From Hymenopus coronatus (taxonomy: Eukaryota; Arthropoda; Insecta; Mantodea; Hymenopodidae): a stretch of 64,000 bases of DNA. The notes beneath the pieces were generated by a model, which searched no databases, had not been told where the DNA came from, and worked only from the letters and a program-made list of their open reading frames with translations. The stretch lies in contig CM060900.1 of assembly GCA_030762935.1 (NCBI GenBank), positions 292,501,736-292,565,735 on the forward strand, written 5' to 3'. Position 1 is the stretch's first letter, and every line of letters starts with the position of its first letter. This document shows positions 49,201 through 62,000 of this stretch, in pieces. Both the position numbers and the translations under genes were made by a program.

Positions 49201-49480
49201 TCGCATACATCTGATTATCCTGAGAGCCACATGTGCCACTCCATTCACAACAAAAAGGTAATGGGAAAGTTTAAAAATGAAGCTAACAGAAAAATCATCC
49301 AAAGTTTTGTTGGACTGAGTCCTGAAATCTATGCTCTAGATATTGGTGGGGAAATGATAAAGAAGATAAAAGTCATAACACGAAGTGCCATTAAGCAGTA
49401 CATCACATCCGACAGCTATGTAGATTGGTTTAAAAACAACGAAACGGAAAGAACACTTATGTATTTGATCCTCTAACAAC
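46240..49480 (+). pseudogene. Polinton-type DNA polymerase B, right-arm copy
   Basis: Plus-strand counterpart of the left-arm gene, about 90% identical by eye over the first 450 bp. Same order: N-terminal region (46,270-46,730), 'YIPLPASIEAKKA', exonuclease part (47,173-47,454, then 47,942-48,232 after a SINE), 'DPLGYIFEIDVD' (48,510-48,560), and the C-terminal domain (49,183-49,476). The catalytic Asp-Thr-Asp-Ser motif is intact at 49,129-49,140, in contrast to the left copy. Stops and shifts are many (for example after 'KHRII' near 46,424). It is not functional. Confidence 0.87.
47461..47682 (-). mobile_element. tRNA-derived SINE, family A, in right-arm PolB
   Basis: Nearly complete copy (222 bp) with the 3' module, body and part of the head ('ccgtctaggtgagaggcgag'), lacking the A-box. 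Short similar flanks taatatgtc (47,452-47,460) and taatatgtt (47,683-47,691) are the likely target duplication. The left arm lacks it. Confidence 0.85.
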
Positions 49481-51330
49481 CGCACAGCTTTTCGTCTGTA
49501 AAAGTCAACAAATTCGCTTATTCACCACATGACGATAAAAGAGTGATTACTGATGATTGAATATCAACCTATGTTTATGGTCTTTACAAAGTTGAGAATA
49601 TGTAATGAGAGAATGCTACATGCATTGCTCATCTTCGGTAGTGCAGTACCAGAAACTTAGACTACAAACACTCCCATGCACCTAGCATACGAAGAGAGAA
49701 GGATAAGAACCTGGGATGACAAGAACCCTGCCATTAGAATACATGTTCTAAAGCTAATCTCAAACCCAGAAAATAGAGGAGAGACGTTTAACCTTTAATG
49801 CTAGTCATCCTCATATAAAAACAAATAGAAATTAAAAAAAAAAAAAACTGAAAATACTGATTAGAGCTCTGAAAATAAGACTAACGCTTCAACAGTAACA
49901 GCATTAACAATAATTAAAAAGGATAGGATCATTATTGCACAAACAATTTCTTTATTAAAAGAAAACCGACTGTAGAAATCACTTAGATCGCAAAGACTTA
50001 GACCATTCTTATAGTGATAGTAGGGACAAAAAGATACACCATACAAATAACAAATAAAAAGTTAGGTTATGTTAGATTTACAACCTAAGAAAGACTGACC
50101 CCACGCAAAACACACCCTGCTCTACATACCCTTTAACACCTGCATAAAGGATATAATGTGACTCTCAAAGGACTGCAAAATACTGAAACAAAATACAAAA
50201 ATGATCATTAAGGATAAAATTTATAGAAAATTTGTCAAAACTGTAAAATACTAGATAGACTATAAAAGTGATCAAACTGCCATATGAAAATGCTATAAAA
50301 CGTTGCAAATAATGTGAAAAACGTCAGAAACACTAAAAGGATGGCATCAATTACTGTAAAAATGCATAAAATTGTTGCTGAAACCACATAAGTTGGCATA
50401 AAAATGACATCGTTTACTATTAAACATATAGAAAAGAGTATACAAGTCCACGAGAAAGGGACATTGGCTCAAATACTTTTACAGTGCTCCCAAAAGTACT
50501 AAAATGGTGTCAGTATACCCTCGTCGCTGACTTTAAGTTTTTAAAGAGCTTCTAAAATATACATTCAAAGTGGGGTGAAATACCTATTGCCTGAGGTTGT
50601 AATACTGCCTGATATTTATGAATACCTTAAAAGTCGGAAATAATCTGTTAGGAGACAGAAAACCCTTTAAAATACTGCAAAATAGAACTCAAAATGTACT
50701 ATAATGTCTAGTATGAGCATAACTTAAAAAAAAAAAAAAAAAAAAATAACAACTGAAACACTAGCTTTAGAACCTGAAATACCTGCAAGATGGCGTGAAA
50801 TCAGTTAAATAGAGCTAAATTATCAGATGAGCACCCTGAAACTATCGGTTCTAACGTTCTAAACACACTCCAAATGGAATCAAATGTCATTAAAGGCATT
50901 CGAAACAGCTGTCCTAGCACTCAAAAGACCTACAGACGGCTTTTTAATGTTTCGTACACCTCAAAGAGTAGAGAAAGACACTGCCAAATAATAAATAAAG
51001 CACTTTAAATAGCAACCGAATTGCATTAAAAATCGTTAAAACATGTTAGAAATCTGAAGAAGATATTGCAAAACAAAGCATACGACCTTCTAAGGTCAAA
51101 TAAAGGGGTGAAAAATACATCTAATACCCTGAGCCTAGGTTAGAATACCTCCTCCTCCTAGCATGCCCATGTATGCGCATTTGCCTTTGCCCTGCTCCCT
51201 CGTTAGGGACTCCCTCCTCCTCCTTGAATTCCCTATCTTTCCAATGTATTCGCATTAGCCCTTAGCCAAGCCCTCTCCTTATTTAGCTACTTATATAATA
51301 CGTTTTGAGAAACTGTCCTTACCTTTCCAT
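49481..51330. other. Outer noncoding part of the right arm
   Basis: A-rich counterpart of 33.98-36.06 kb. It contains an A-run at 50,728-50,748 and the terminal 'gaattccctatctttcc' and 'ctccttatttagctactta' blocks near 51,222-51,295. No gene seen. Confidence 0.65.
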
Positions 51331-52090
51331 TAAACAATGCTCCTAGTTTAACGGTAGAATATACTGGTGTTTCGGAAAACACCATGAAGTCGGCAAAACT
51401 TTTAAATTAGCCAAGGAAAATTAAGAGGCAAAGATGGACCTTTTGGTTCGCTTATTAATTATCAATATCTGTGATGATTCAGACAGTTCGATTGCAACTG
51501 CAGCAAATTATTCGTGTCTTGAAGGAGTGGGACAAGTTCCATCTTCAGATTAGCCCTTCTGGTAAGTGACTGCATTATGGCGATATACATATATAACATA
51601 AATGTACAGTGTATGGTTGGGTATATTTAAATGATAAAATTCGCGTAAAAACCTCTAGAGTTATGTGTGTATGCAATACTTCAGCGAACTTTCAAAACAA
51701 CATGTCTGCATTTTATAATTTATAGGAGAATTTTACATTTCATACTGAATATATAAGGACTCGCTTTCCTGTTGCATTTATTATACACTTCATTGAGTTA
51801 ATCATTACCTGTGAACAGTGAAAACGGGTAGCTATGTGTTACCCTGCCAAACGTAGGTACGCGGTTTTACAAACCAGCTTAGCTCCACGTACAGTGAGTG
51901 AGTGGAAGAATACATTCTAATTTGTTTACATTGCATGTGAAGTAAGGATAGGCAGATAATATAATATCCATTAGGTATACCATGTTTTAAAGTTCATGCG
52001 TCAATAGTGACGGAAAATCACCATGTATTCTTCTTCAGTCGTCCATTACGCTTGCTTTTATATTTGAATGTCTCATTTTCAAATCACCAT
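51331..52090. other. Unassigned DNA
   Basis: Single-copy-looking AT-rich DNA between the palindrome and the Mutator-like element; no gene seen. Confidence 0.5.
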
Positions 52091-52093
52091 TAA

Positions 52094-54050
52094 GGGTAGA
52101 TGTAGGTAAAATTTTCCAAAAATTGCATTTTTTTTATTTTTGCTAAAAATAGTTTAGGGTATTAGGATTATTATACTGAAATTTCATGTCTTTATCATTA
52201 CTCTAAGTATGAAATAATAATTTAAATAGCAATGAATGTTACTGTGCCACGCCCCCTTTTACTTCTTCTTTAGAAGAGTTTGCCATTTCTGTATTTCTTG
52301 CTGTTTGGACAGTCAGTTTGCTCAAAGTATTGTTTGTACGCTTTAAGAAGGCTGTGGACAAGATGGCAGAAAGCGCTTATTGATGCTCCTTTGTTTCGAA
52401 GTTGTTTACTTTTGAAAATAACCTCGTGTTGTGTATTTCTATACCACAGATTCATTAATCACTTTAGTAAAGTGTTTATATTATTAAAATCGGTGAATCT
52501 AGTGATAAATATGGGAAGATATAGTGGTAAGGTGTTTAAAAAGGTGAAAAAAACGTGTGTATCGAATAAATAACCTCAAAAAGTTGTTCCTGAGATTTTA
52601 AATACCAGTGCTTCTGCTAAGAAAATAAGTGAAGGTGTACAAATTGAAGCAAATTCAAAAGAAGCAACCACTGGAATTAGACTCATAGATATTGAAATAT
52701 TGGCTAGTACTATTAGTAATAGTTGTGCTTGTGCTACATGTGGGGCAAAGTGTCTGAGGCTGTATGATGATCAGACACAAAGATGTGGAGTAGTTTGTAC
52801 TTTTCATATAGTGTGTGATAAGTGCAAAATAAATAACGAATTTAAATCTTCACCCATAAATAACTGGGTATATGATGTAAATATGATGTGTTATGCTATG
52901 AGATGTATTGGTATAGGAAGAGAGGGCACTAACTTGTTATGTGGGCTCCTAAATATGCCACCACCTGTCAGTAGATACAGTGATCTAAACACAAATCTGC
53001 TAACTGTTTTAGAAGCTGTGTGCACACAGAATTTGATAGCTGCAGTAGAAGAAGCAGTGAATGTAAATGAAGGGGCAGATAATGTGGAGAAAAGAGATCT
53101 AGCTGATGGAACATGGATGAAAAGGGGCCACACATCACAATATGGGGTATCGTCTGTCATAAGTATCGACACGGGCAAGGTGTTGGACTTGCAAATCATG
53201 AGAAAATATTGTGCTATATGTGCAGTAAGAATCAAATTGCATGATGCATTGGAAGAAGAACAATGGCAGACAGAACATAAATTGGAATGTTGCAGAAATT
53301 TTACCGGCTCAAGTGGAGGAATGGAGGCAGCAGGGATGAAAATAGTTTTTCATCGTTCACTAAAACAGTACACCATTTGTTATGTAAGTTACTTAGCAGA
53401 CGGTGACTCCAGTGCTTATAAAACTGTACTTGACAGCAACCGTCATGGTCAAGAATGTAATATAGAGAAATTGGAATGTGTAGGCCACATCCAGAAAAGA
53501 ATGGGTAGTAGGTTATTAAAAGTGACAAAAGAAATGAGAGGCAAAATATTAGAAGACGAGAAGCCATTAGGAGGACAAGGTAGGCTAACAGACAAAGAAA
53601 TTCACAACCTACAAATATATTATGGCAGGGACATTAGAAACAATACAGGAAATGTTAAAAATATGCAGCAGGCGGTATGGGCCACATATTTTCACAAACT
53701 TCCTACAGATGACAACCCTCAGCACGGTTTGTGTGATGCTTCTTGGTGTGGTTACAAAAAGCCTCAGCTTGATAGCTCATCTTTCCATCATAAACACAGT
53801 TTACCAGAAGCAGTACTGGATGTAGACAAAAAAACTATTATATCGTTTTTGTGATTTGAGTATCATCAGCATTGTCATCATCACCATTTATCTGTTATTA
53901 ATATAAGCAATCAAAGAAACTTACATCACAAAGTACAGCAATACTCATGTTTGTTTTAGATGATCATATGTTTGATCCCCTAAATATATGTAAACAAATA
54001 TCTATAAATAAAACAAAAATGTTTGCTTTATTTCTCGTAGGATTTACCGT
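52094..54050 (+). mobile_element. Mutator-like DNA transposon, 3' end lost
   Basis: The 5' limit is placed at GGGTAGATGTAGGTAAAATT (52,093 on), a start I believe is common to this arthropod group, but no inverted copy of it is found downstream. The transposase coding region fills 52,511-53,851. A possible poly-A signal (aataaa) lies near 54,006. Boundaries are approximate. Confidence 0.55.
52511..53854 (+). pseudogene. Mutator-like transposase, one early stop, C-terminus missing
   Basis: ATG at 52,511 (MGRYSGKVFKKVKK…) is in frame with the long reading frame but meets a TAA at 52,571-52,573; from there 427 codons run open to 53,854. Motifs agree with the arthropod Mutator-like transposase domain (PF20700 type): paired Cys motifs near the start (CACATCGAKC…), 'DGTWMKRGHTSQYGVSSVISIDTGKVLD' (first catalytic Asp, about 53,107), 'GSSGGMEAAGMK', 'YLADGDSSAYKTV' (second Asp, about 53,397), 'LECVGHIQKRMG' and 'LCDASWCGY'. 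The reading ends at '…LPEAVLDVDKKTII', where family members normally continue for 100 or more residues with the last acidic residue, so the end looks truncated. Codon texture is clean, suggesting a young loss. Confidence 0.85.
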
Positions 54051-54127
54051 CATACGGCTAGTCAGAGGATCGTGCCCAACCATATTAGTTATATGTTTTA
54101 GTTTATAATACGTTGAGTTCGTTTATC

Positions 54128-55310
54128 AGGATTGAACTTCTCCATGTAGGCATTGTTAGCTTGAGCATACCGCTGAGAAACCTGACATAATCCTCCTCTT
54201 CTCCATTAGAAACTGATCATAATCTAATAATAAAGCTAGCTTAATTCCGGCATATAGAAGCATGACATCCCAGGAAATTGGTGGAGATGTAAAGCAATGA
54301 GCAGGATCAACTTTATGAGTATTCAAGTTTGCTCTCTGAAGGCTTCAAATACATCAGCGGGAAGAAGTACATCAGAGGTTAAGTAGAGGTCACTGTCTTC
54401 TCCTAGATTTCGGATATTAAACTGTTCCCATACATTTTTAGCATGTTCATAGTCTTGAACATTGATTTCCTTCCCCTTTAATTTGTTGTAGAACGACTGC
54501 TTAGGAGCCAAGGACGTTTCTTTCAAAACATGCCAAGACGTGATGTAATCATAGGGGAATACCTTTTTATACGTATCACCAAACCAATTTTCTCCTCTCC
54601 AAAATGTTTGCTCGTCTCAAAATACGATGTTAGGGTTTCTGTTAGTTTATCCAGGCTTAAACTGAGGTGGTAAGTATCCAGAAACCTAAATTTAATGTTT
54701 CCAACATGCTTCAAAAATGAAACATACTTTTCTTCTGAGCACGGAATCACCTCCACTCTTTCACTTGCACAATCTAGTTGTTTAACAAGTATATGTGAAT
54801 CATATTGACTGAAGTTGTGCAAGAAGACAGGAATATTGTTAGCTGTTTTGCAGGCTAGATTATATTTACTATGAAGACTTCCATCATATCCACCGGTCAA
54901 ATGATTATGAACCCTAACCTTCGAATTCAGTTCAGTGAATTTTTATTACACAATTACCATTCGGTAGAAGACTCAAAGTCCTACAGTTGTTCATTAGTTT
55001 AAGAGGTTTAACACTTTGGTGTATACTGTAAAAGATATTAGATAATCTATAAATTTCTCAGGAGCATCGTGGCCTCTGTATACAAAGGGCGCAGTTGGAA
55101 GATCAGTCACAAATTGCTCAACAGATGGCGCTGCTTTAACGTGAACAGTGAAACGTTGTTCTAATTGGGCGTTGCGTAGGACGCATCTGAATTAGACTTT
55201 TATTAGTAAATGGGACTGAGAATACTCTTAAAATTTGCATTAATCACGTACGCGAGTTTCAGCATGTTTTCCACACGTTTCCTTGACAATCATGTGATAA
55301 TCGTAACATT
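54128..55310 (-). pseudogene. Third Polinton-type PolB fragment
   Basis: Minus-strand fragments match the middle of the PolB in the palindrome: '…NNIPVFLHNFSQYDSHILVKQLDCASERVEVIPCSEEKY' and 'FRFLDTYHLSLSLDKLTETL' (54,523-54,900), 'LGEDSDLYLTSDVLLPADVFEAFREQT' (54,323-54,526), and the Pol start 'RYAQANNAYMEKFN' (about 54,130-54,175). The region upstream to 55,310 is decayed. Both the N-terminal domain and the polymerase palm are missing. Same strand as the left-arm copy. Confidence 0.85.
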
Positions 55311-56462
55311 ATAAGCTATTTCCCGTTAAAGTGCACAATAGCAGACGTTTACTTATTATTATTATGGGTATACATTCATATGTTCGCTAATATAGTTGAG
55401 GCAATTTTTAGCACAAGGAATAAAGTTTTCATACAGCTAACGTATTCATTTACAACAATTATAAGGTATTTACAGCAGAATTTGAAAATCCGTATAGGAT
55501 AATAATAAGATTCTCTGCACCTAATAGTGGTAATAATAATAGTTATTTACCCATAAAAGTAGAGATTAGAAGACCTCTTACTCCAATTTTAGCTATACAT
55601 TTGTTTCTTCCAGTGTTACGTGTTTCTCAATTTCGTGTTATGTAATAATTGTAGCTCATCCTTATTTTAATAAACTTTTGTGGCTCCTTGAAATATATTC
55701 TCCTGTATTTCACATACAGAATACTGTATAAAAAGTTATAAGAAATATAAGTTATAAAAAGTTCTTTTATGTTTTGGATATAAGCTTAATGTTAAATGCA
55801 ACGTAAATTTTCCGGTGTGTGCTTGTGAGAGGAAGGAATATGTGAAGTGAGGTAATTAAAACTGCAAGCAATAATTTTTGGTAGAACAAGCAGTTGTATT
55901 GATTTCAGAACTTCGATATCTAAAGAAAAACAATATCAAAGAAAAATATACAACAAAACTGTTCTTCCTCTTGAAGTCACTTATAGGAGAGTGTTTTGAC
56001 CATAATAAGGAGAATACTCGTAAGAATGCTCTTCAAATTAATACGAAGATATTCTAGTGATATAATTGGAATTTCTGTTAGCTAAAGGAAAATCTGAATG
56101 TGGAAAATAATGTATTACGAAGTCTTTTTGAATTTATTGCGTTTTACCCCTCCTCCCGAAAATACTGTTTGCATCCTGTTTGCTCCACGGTCGTATTTTC
56201 CTTGAAAAGTGAACTGTATTAATTAATAGTGCAGTTTTTTGCACACTTTCTCTGTCACTTATCAATAGCAGGAGAAGGAAACCAACGAACTCCCCAAAAA
56301 ATCACCCGAAATTCTTACTATAAGGCCCCCTGAAGGACACAAATAAAAAAAGGTACTTTATTATGAGCCAGGGTGAGTGAGAGAGAGAGAGCGAGAGAGA
56401 GAGAGAGAGAGAGAGGAGTATAGATGAAACAATTATGAACCTGAGTGAGTGAGAGACGGTGG

Positions 56463-56498
<36 letters not shown>

Positions 56499-57000
56499 GA
56501 GAGAGAGAAGTATAGATGAAAGAATTATTCTGGGGTATATAAAATGCAAAAACTGGTTTAAGCACCGTTTAAGGGACACTGGGAGTAAACTTTTTACTAC
56601 AATTGGTCAAGAAACCCAAAATTGCTCTTGTATAGCAAATATTTGTTGGAACCTTTCGACATCCGCAGGGAATATACTTTTAGCTGTCCTTCTTTGTTTC
56701 TGGTTGTACATCCATTTAAAGATCGTAAAACGTACCTACTTCCTTGTATACTACCTACTAACTTGCAACTTTATAAAGCACTGCTCTTGTGAAAAATGCA
56801 TCTTCACCTCTTTAAGTGATTAATACGTCTCAGTTTTTGTTTAAATACAACTAAGCTTTTCCAGAATGTGCAGTAGTATCTACTATAACATTACAAAGTA
56901 CAAATTTACCCTAACACTATAGTAATTTTACATTTAACATATTCTTTCTAACTTTGTATGTCAATTATAGTAGTTCGGTTATCCAAGTTGTTGAAAAATC
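55311..57000. other. Unassigned DNA before the LINE
   Basis: AT-rich, no gene seen; includes GA-rich repeats at 56,371-56,510. Confidence 0.55.
56371..56510. repeat. (GA)n microsatellite pair
   Basis: Two GA arrays (about 56,371-56,416 and 56,460-56,508) each followed by 'gtatagatgaaa.aatta', so a unit of about 100 bp is tandemly duplicated. Confidence 0.92.
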
Positions 57001-57013
57001 ACCGTTTAAGATT
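57001..57013. repeat. LINE target-site duplication, left
   Basis: accgtttaagatt, identical to 62,928-62,940; one more base (c) also matches on the left. Confidence 0.93.
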
Positions 57014-57819
57014 CCAGCCAGGGGCCTACTATGGTAGGTACGGGTTTGGCGTACCGGAGGTTCCCGAGCCACTCACCGCCATCTCATCATCTACATCGGC
57101 ACCAAATGAGCCACGTTTTGTGTTTGTGCATATTTGTTTGTGTATTTTTGTTGGATCGAATTTACTCGCCTCATCTTCTTTCCATTCTAGGCTTATTCTT
57201 TACATATTTAGTTTTAAGGCTTTAGATTTATTAACTCCTGCCTCACCAACAGGTATCTTCATTCTATCTCCGTGGTTCCTGTCCACGGTTCCAGCGCGGT
57301 TTCCAGCATGTGTGCTCTTCGGAGGTCTCAGGCGTGAAGGTTGAGTGGACCCTTCATACTGCCCCTTAGTGTAAGCCTTAGGTGCGGAGCCCGTCCATAC
57401 CGTTATGTACACCCACGTAGCTTTCTTGGGGGTCCGGTCCGTTTTAATTTCCCGACGAGCGCTGCTCGTTAGGTTAGAATTACGGACCGGTCGTGTTACC
57501 GCTAACGGAATTCCGGTGTAATCAACCACATATCCCCTTGAATGCATGTCTGCTTTATTACTCAGCATGGCCTAAATTGGGGACCCACAGGTGGTTATAG
57601 CTGTGGCAGGGACTTAAAGCCGAGTTGTACTTAGTGAAGGCCTTACCCGTATGGACCAGCAGTGGTGGCTGGAGGGTAACTCCTTCTGAGGTATTCCTTG
57701 AGATCGGTCTGGTAGGGTTCTACCAGGCGGCACAGACCGGAAAGTATTTTGTTGTCTTTTTTTGTCTACCCCCGGATGGCAGGCTGACGCCGACGGTTCC
57801 GGAAGGGGGTCCTTCCCTT

Positions 57820-58575
57820 ATGCTATCTCCGTGCAAATCTACTTCATTTGACCGTTTTATAGTTGTGACCTTGGCCTGCGAAAAGAAAACTATGCGCGAT
57901 ATCAGTCCGTTTTACATACAACGTGAGATTGACAGAATATGCGGTAAAGTGACCAATGCAACCAGAACGCGAAACGGTACACTTTTGGTTGAAACGAAGA
58001 CGGAAGACCAGTCCAAGAAACTCATGAAGGCCAGTTTGTTGGGTTCCTACCCCATAAAGGTGGCCCCTCACAAGACTTTGAACACCTGTAGAGGCGTAGT
58101 ATCTACTTCTTGTTTAGATGGTGTATCCGAGGCAGATATTGTCTCCAATTTATCTGTTCAAGCGTACCCTCTGCTCGGCAAACGCGATGGTGAATCGTGG
58201 CATTGCGTACGGTATTTCAGACCTTTAAGGTCACCACAATACCCAAGACCTTGTATTGTGGATATGAACGCGTCTCTGTGCGACCGTATGTGCCGAACCC
58301 AATGCGCTGTTTTCGGTGCCAACGGTTCGGTCATACGCAAAACTCGGTGCACGTTTGATGCAACATGTGAACGCTGGGGCCAGCCTGCACATGGTGAAAG
58401 TGTCTGTTCACGAGACCCTTGTTGCGTTCACTGCCGCGGGAGTCATACCGCTAACTCCTGGCAATGCCCACAATTTTTGGAGGAAAAGGCCATTCAGGAA
58501 CTAAGAATCAAAGAACGACTAACTCTTCCGGAAGCCCGGAGCCGTTATCAGCAGCTTAAGCCTGCGACCACCTGA
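57820..58575 (+). pseudogene. LINE ORF1 (Gag-like), frameshifted at first knuckle
   Basis: Start placed at ATG 57,820, which precedes the conserved 'FDRFIVV…ISPFYIQREIDRICGKV' opening; the frame is also open upstream without an ATG. The text 'GTLLVETKTEDQSKKLMKASLLGSYPIKVAPHKTLNTCRGVV' is the typical RRM-like core. Zinc knuckles follow: the first (CFRCQRFGH) lies in another frame near 58,305-58,340; the next, CERWGQPAHGESVC, has its second Cys replaced by Trp; the last is CVHCRGSHTANSWQC (about 58,425-58,475). The end 'EEKAIQELRIKERLTLPEARSRY' is also conserved. The protein would coat the element's RNA. Confidence 0.85.
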
Positions 58576-59053
58576 GGCTACGCCTCCTCTGTTCGCCGCA
58601 CTTCTAGTGCCTCTGTGGCTCTTCCAGCTGCACCGGTTGCTGAAGCGTCCACTCAAACGGAACTGCCACTGACCTCTGCCGTCTTGCCTGAACGACCTGC
58701 ACCGCCAGATTCGAGAGCTTCCACTTCAGCTGACCCTCCGTCAAAATCCGTACGCCAGCCGTCACCTAGTCCACACCTTTTGCCGCCTCTCATGAGCGTT
58801 CTCGTAAGAAGCACAAGGTGGCGGATAAACCAAAGTCGCATTCACGTTTTACGAGCCGTAGAGCGACTACCGGATTCTGACCATCAGAGGAGTCCGACGG
58901 GGACACAAGCCGTCCTTTTATGGGCCAGAAGTCTGTGAAACTCAACCGACCACCTTAACAGTGCTTGTTGTTTAACTGTCCATCAGCTCCTATTGCGAAT
59001 TCCCTTTTTTCCACCTCGCTTCTCCCACGTTTCTAGCGTCTTTCCTTTTTGCC

Positions 59054-62000
59054 ATGGCTCTGCTGACATGGAACACTCGCGGTATTCCCACCCATAGAGC
59101 TGAACTGCAGTTGTTGCTGCGGTCTTATGATACCTTGGTCGTGTGTTTACAGGAGACGAAGCTACGCCCACACGATCGTTTTGTTGTCCACCGTTACGAC
59201 GCGGCTCGCTTCGATCATACCCCGGAGGAGGGATTTCCTGCTCATGGGGGTGTCATGATACTCACGCGCAATGATGTGTATTGTAGGCCACTAACACTTA
59301 CCACTACCTTGTAAGCATTTGCTGCCCATCTTGTTCTTCCTGGTTTCAACTTTTCAGTCTGTAACGTTTACGTTCCTTCTTCAGCTACCCTCAACTACCC
59401 TCAGTTTGGTGGGTGATTTCAATGCTCATCATCCAATTTGAGGTTCCTCTAGAGCAAGTGAGAGAGGGACGCTCCTTGTAGACATTTTTGACAATTTCGG
59501 CTTACTGTATTGAACACTGGTGAACCCACTTTTATTTCCGATTCTTCTGCCACGCTCTCATTTGGACCTTTCTGTTTGTTCAGCACAGCTTGCTCACCGT
59601 TTACAATGGAATGTGGTATCTGACACCCATTCCAGCGATCATTGCCTGTGTGTTCTGAGTTAACTCTCACACCATGTATCTTCGTCATGAGCAGCAATTT
59701 GGTAGCTAGCTAAGGCAAATTGGACCCTCTATTCAGCACAAGCTGTTTTCACGGACCGTGAATTCAACACGGTCGATCAGATAGTGGAACATTTTATTGC
59801 TGTTGTTCTCTCGGCCGCCGACTTAACTATTCCTCGGTCGTCTTCCCACCCCAGACAATTGCCAGTTCCTTGCTGGAATGCCGAGTGCCCCGAGGCTATC
59901 CGTGCACCCGGGAGGGTTCTTAGGCTATTTCACCATCACCCTACACTGGATTCTCTGATCTCTTTCAAACATGCCCGCGCACGGGCCCGTCGCATTATTC
60001 AGGATAGCAAACGGGCTTCCTGGGCTTCGTTGTCTGGGAAAAGTTACGACGTGTTGCCGGTAAGCAGGTCAACTCTTTCATACCGGGACTTCACGTGGGA
60101 GCTGCTACCGTCGTCGATCCGGTAGCTGTTGCTAACGTCCTTGGTAGTACGTTCGCGTCTGCCTCTAGCTCCAAAAATATGCTCCAGCTTTCCGTACTAC
60201 AAAGGGTTAAGTGGAATCTGAAGTTCGCTCCTTACGCTCTTTTAACACTGAGTGTTATAACTCGATTTTTAGCATCCAGGAGCTTGAAAACTCCTTTTCG
60301 TCCTCTAGGCTCACTGCTCCCGGACCAGATGGTAGTCATACCGCCATGCTCCAGCATCTCTCTCCTGCCGGCAAACTCTGTCTATTATTTCTATACAAAT
60401 GCATGTGGTGCGATGGAGTGTTTCCTGCAGTCTGGCGCGAGGCCACCGTCGTCCCAATCTTAAAACCTGCTAAGGACCGCCATCTGCCTTCCAGCTATTG
60501 TCCCCAATCCCTCACCAGTTGCCTCTGTAAAGTGGTGGAGCGTATGATTAACGGTCGATTGCGATGGTGGCTCGAATCCCAAAATCTGTTTGCCAGCGTC
60601 CAATGTGGGTTCCGTCGTTACTGTTTTACAGTCGACCACCTGGTCGCACTAGCAACACATATCATGGATGCCTTTTTGCAGAAGAGTCAGACTGTCGCGG
60701 TATTTTTTGATCTGGAAAAGGCGCATGATACCTGCTGGAGATGCGGTGTACTTCGTACCCTTCATAATTGGGGCATTCGTGGTCGTCTGTCCGTTTTTAT
60801 TCGGGAGTTTGTGAAGGATAGAGTTTTTAGGGTACGGGTAGGCTCGACTTTATCCGGTGTTTTTACTCAGGAGAACGGAGTACCACAGGGTTCGGTGCTG
60901 AGTATCACATAGTTTGCTATTGTCATCAATCCTATAGTAGAGTGTATTTCACCTGGGGTTTCGTCTTCCTTATTTGTGGACGATTTCGCAATTTACTTTA
61001 GTTCTCGACGGCCTTGTCTTCTCGAACGACGCCTCCAATTGTGTCTACAGCGCATGTACATTTGGAGTATCAATAATGGTTTTCAATTCTCCGTCGAGAA
61101 ACCGTCTGCATTACTTTCTGGCGACGGAAGGCGTATCCTTCGCCTTCTCTACATCTTGGTGCGGATGTTCTTTCTTTCGCCGAGGAGACAAAATCTTTAG
61201 GATTGATTTTTGACCAGAAGCTCGGCTGGTCTTCTCATATTTCCTACTAAAAGGCAAAATGTGACCGTTCTCTTAATATTTTACGTGGCACAACCTGGGG
61301 GGGGGCTGATCGGACTACTCTTCTACGGCTCTATCGGGCTCTCGTTCGGTTAAAGCTCGATTTCGGATGTATTGTGTATTCTTCGGCCCGCCCGTCAGTT
61401 TTAGCTCGTCTCAATGCTACACGTCCCCGTGGTATCCGTATGATTATTGGCCCCTTACCCACGAGCCCAGTTCTTAGCCTTTGTGCGGAACCTGCCGAAC
61501 CTCCGCTGTCTTACCGACGTGATGTCCTCCTTTGCAGTTATGCCTGTAGCCTTCTTAGTTTACCCGGACATGCGTCTTTCACCTGTTTTTAACGAGACTT
61601 GGGATCGCCGATACTCGAGTAACTCCCTGGCCTTACTCCCGCCTGAATGTCGCTTTCGGCTGCTCCTTCGGCTGTTGGACGTCACTTTACCGCCACTCTA
61701 TTCTAGAGGGGAGACTCTTTTTCCCCCGTGGCTCCACCCTGAGATACCTGTTGAACGATGTGTGTTGTCCACGCCGAAGTCAATCACTTCCCATTTGGTC
61801 CTTCATTCCGCCCTTTTAGCCCTCAAAGAGCAGTTTCTTGGTTGTAATTTTATCTATGCTGATGGCTCAGAGGATGCTACGGGAGTAGGATGTGCTTTTA
61901 TTCATGACCGACAGAGTTCAAGCTTTCGCCTTTTACCGCAGTGCTCGATTTCTACAGCTGAGCTTTTTGGTGTTTACCAGGCTCTCTTATATATTCAGCG

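Noticed and set aside
52891..53567. Minus-strand frames of 114 and 88 codons
   Set aside because: Antisense to the well-supported Mutator-like transposase frame.
56302..56565. Ser/Leu repeat open frame
   Set aside because: Translation of the (GA)n microsatellite.
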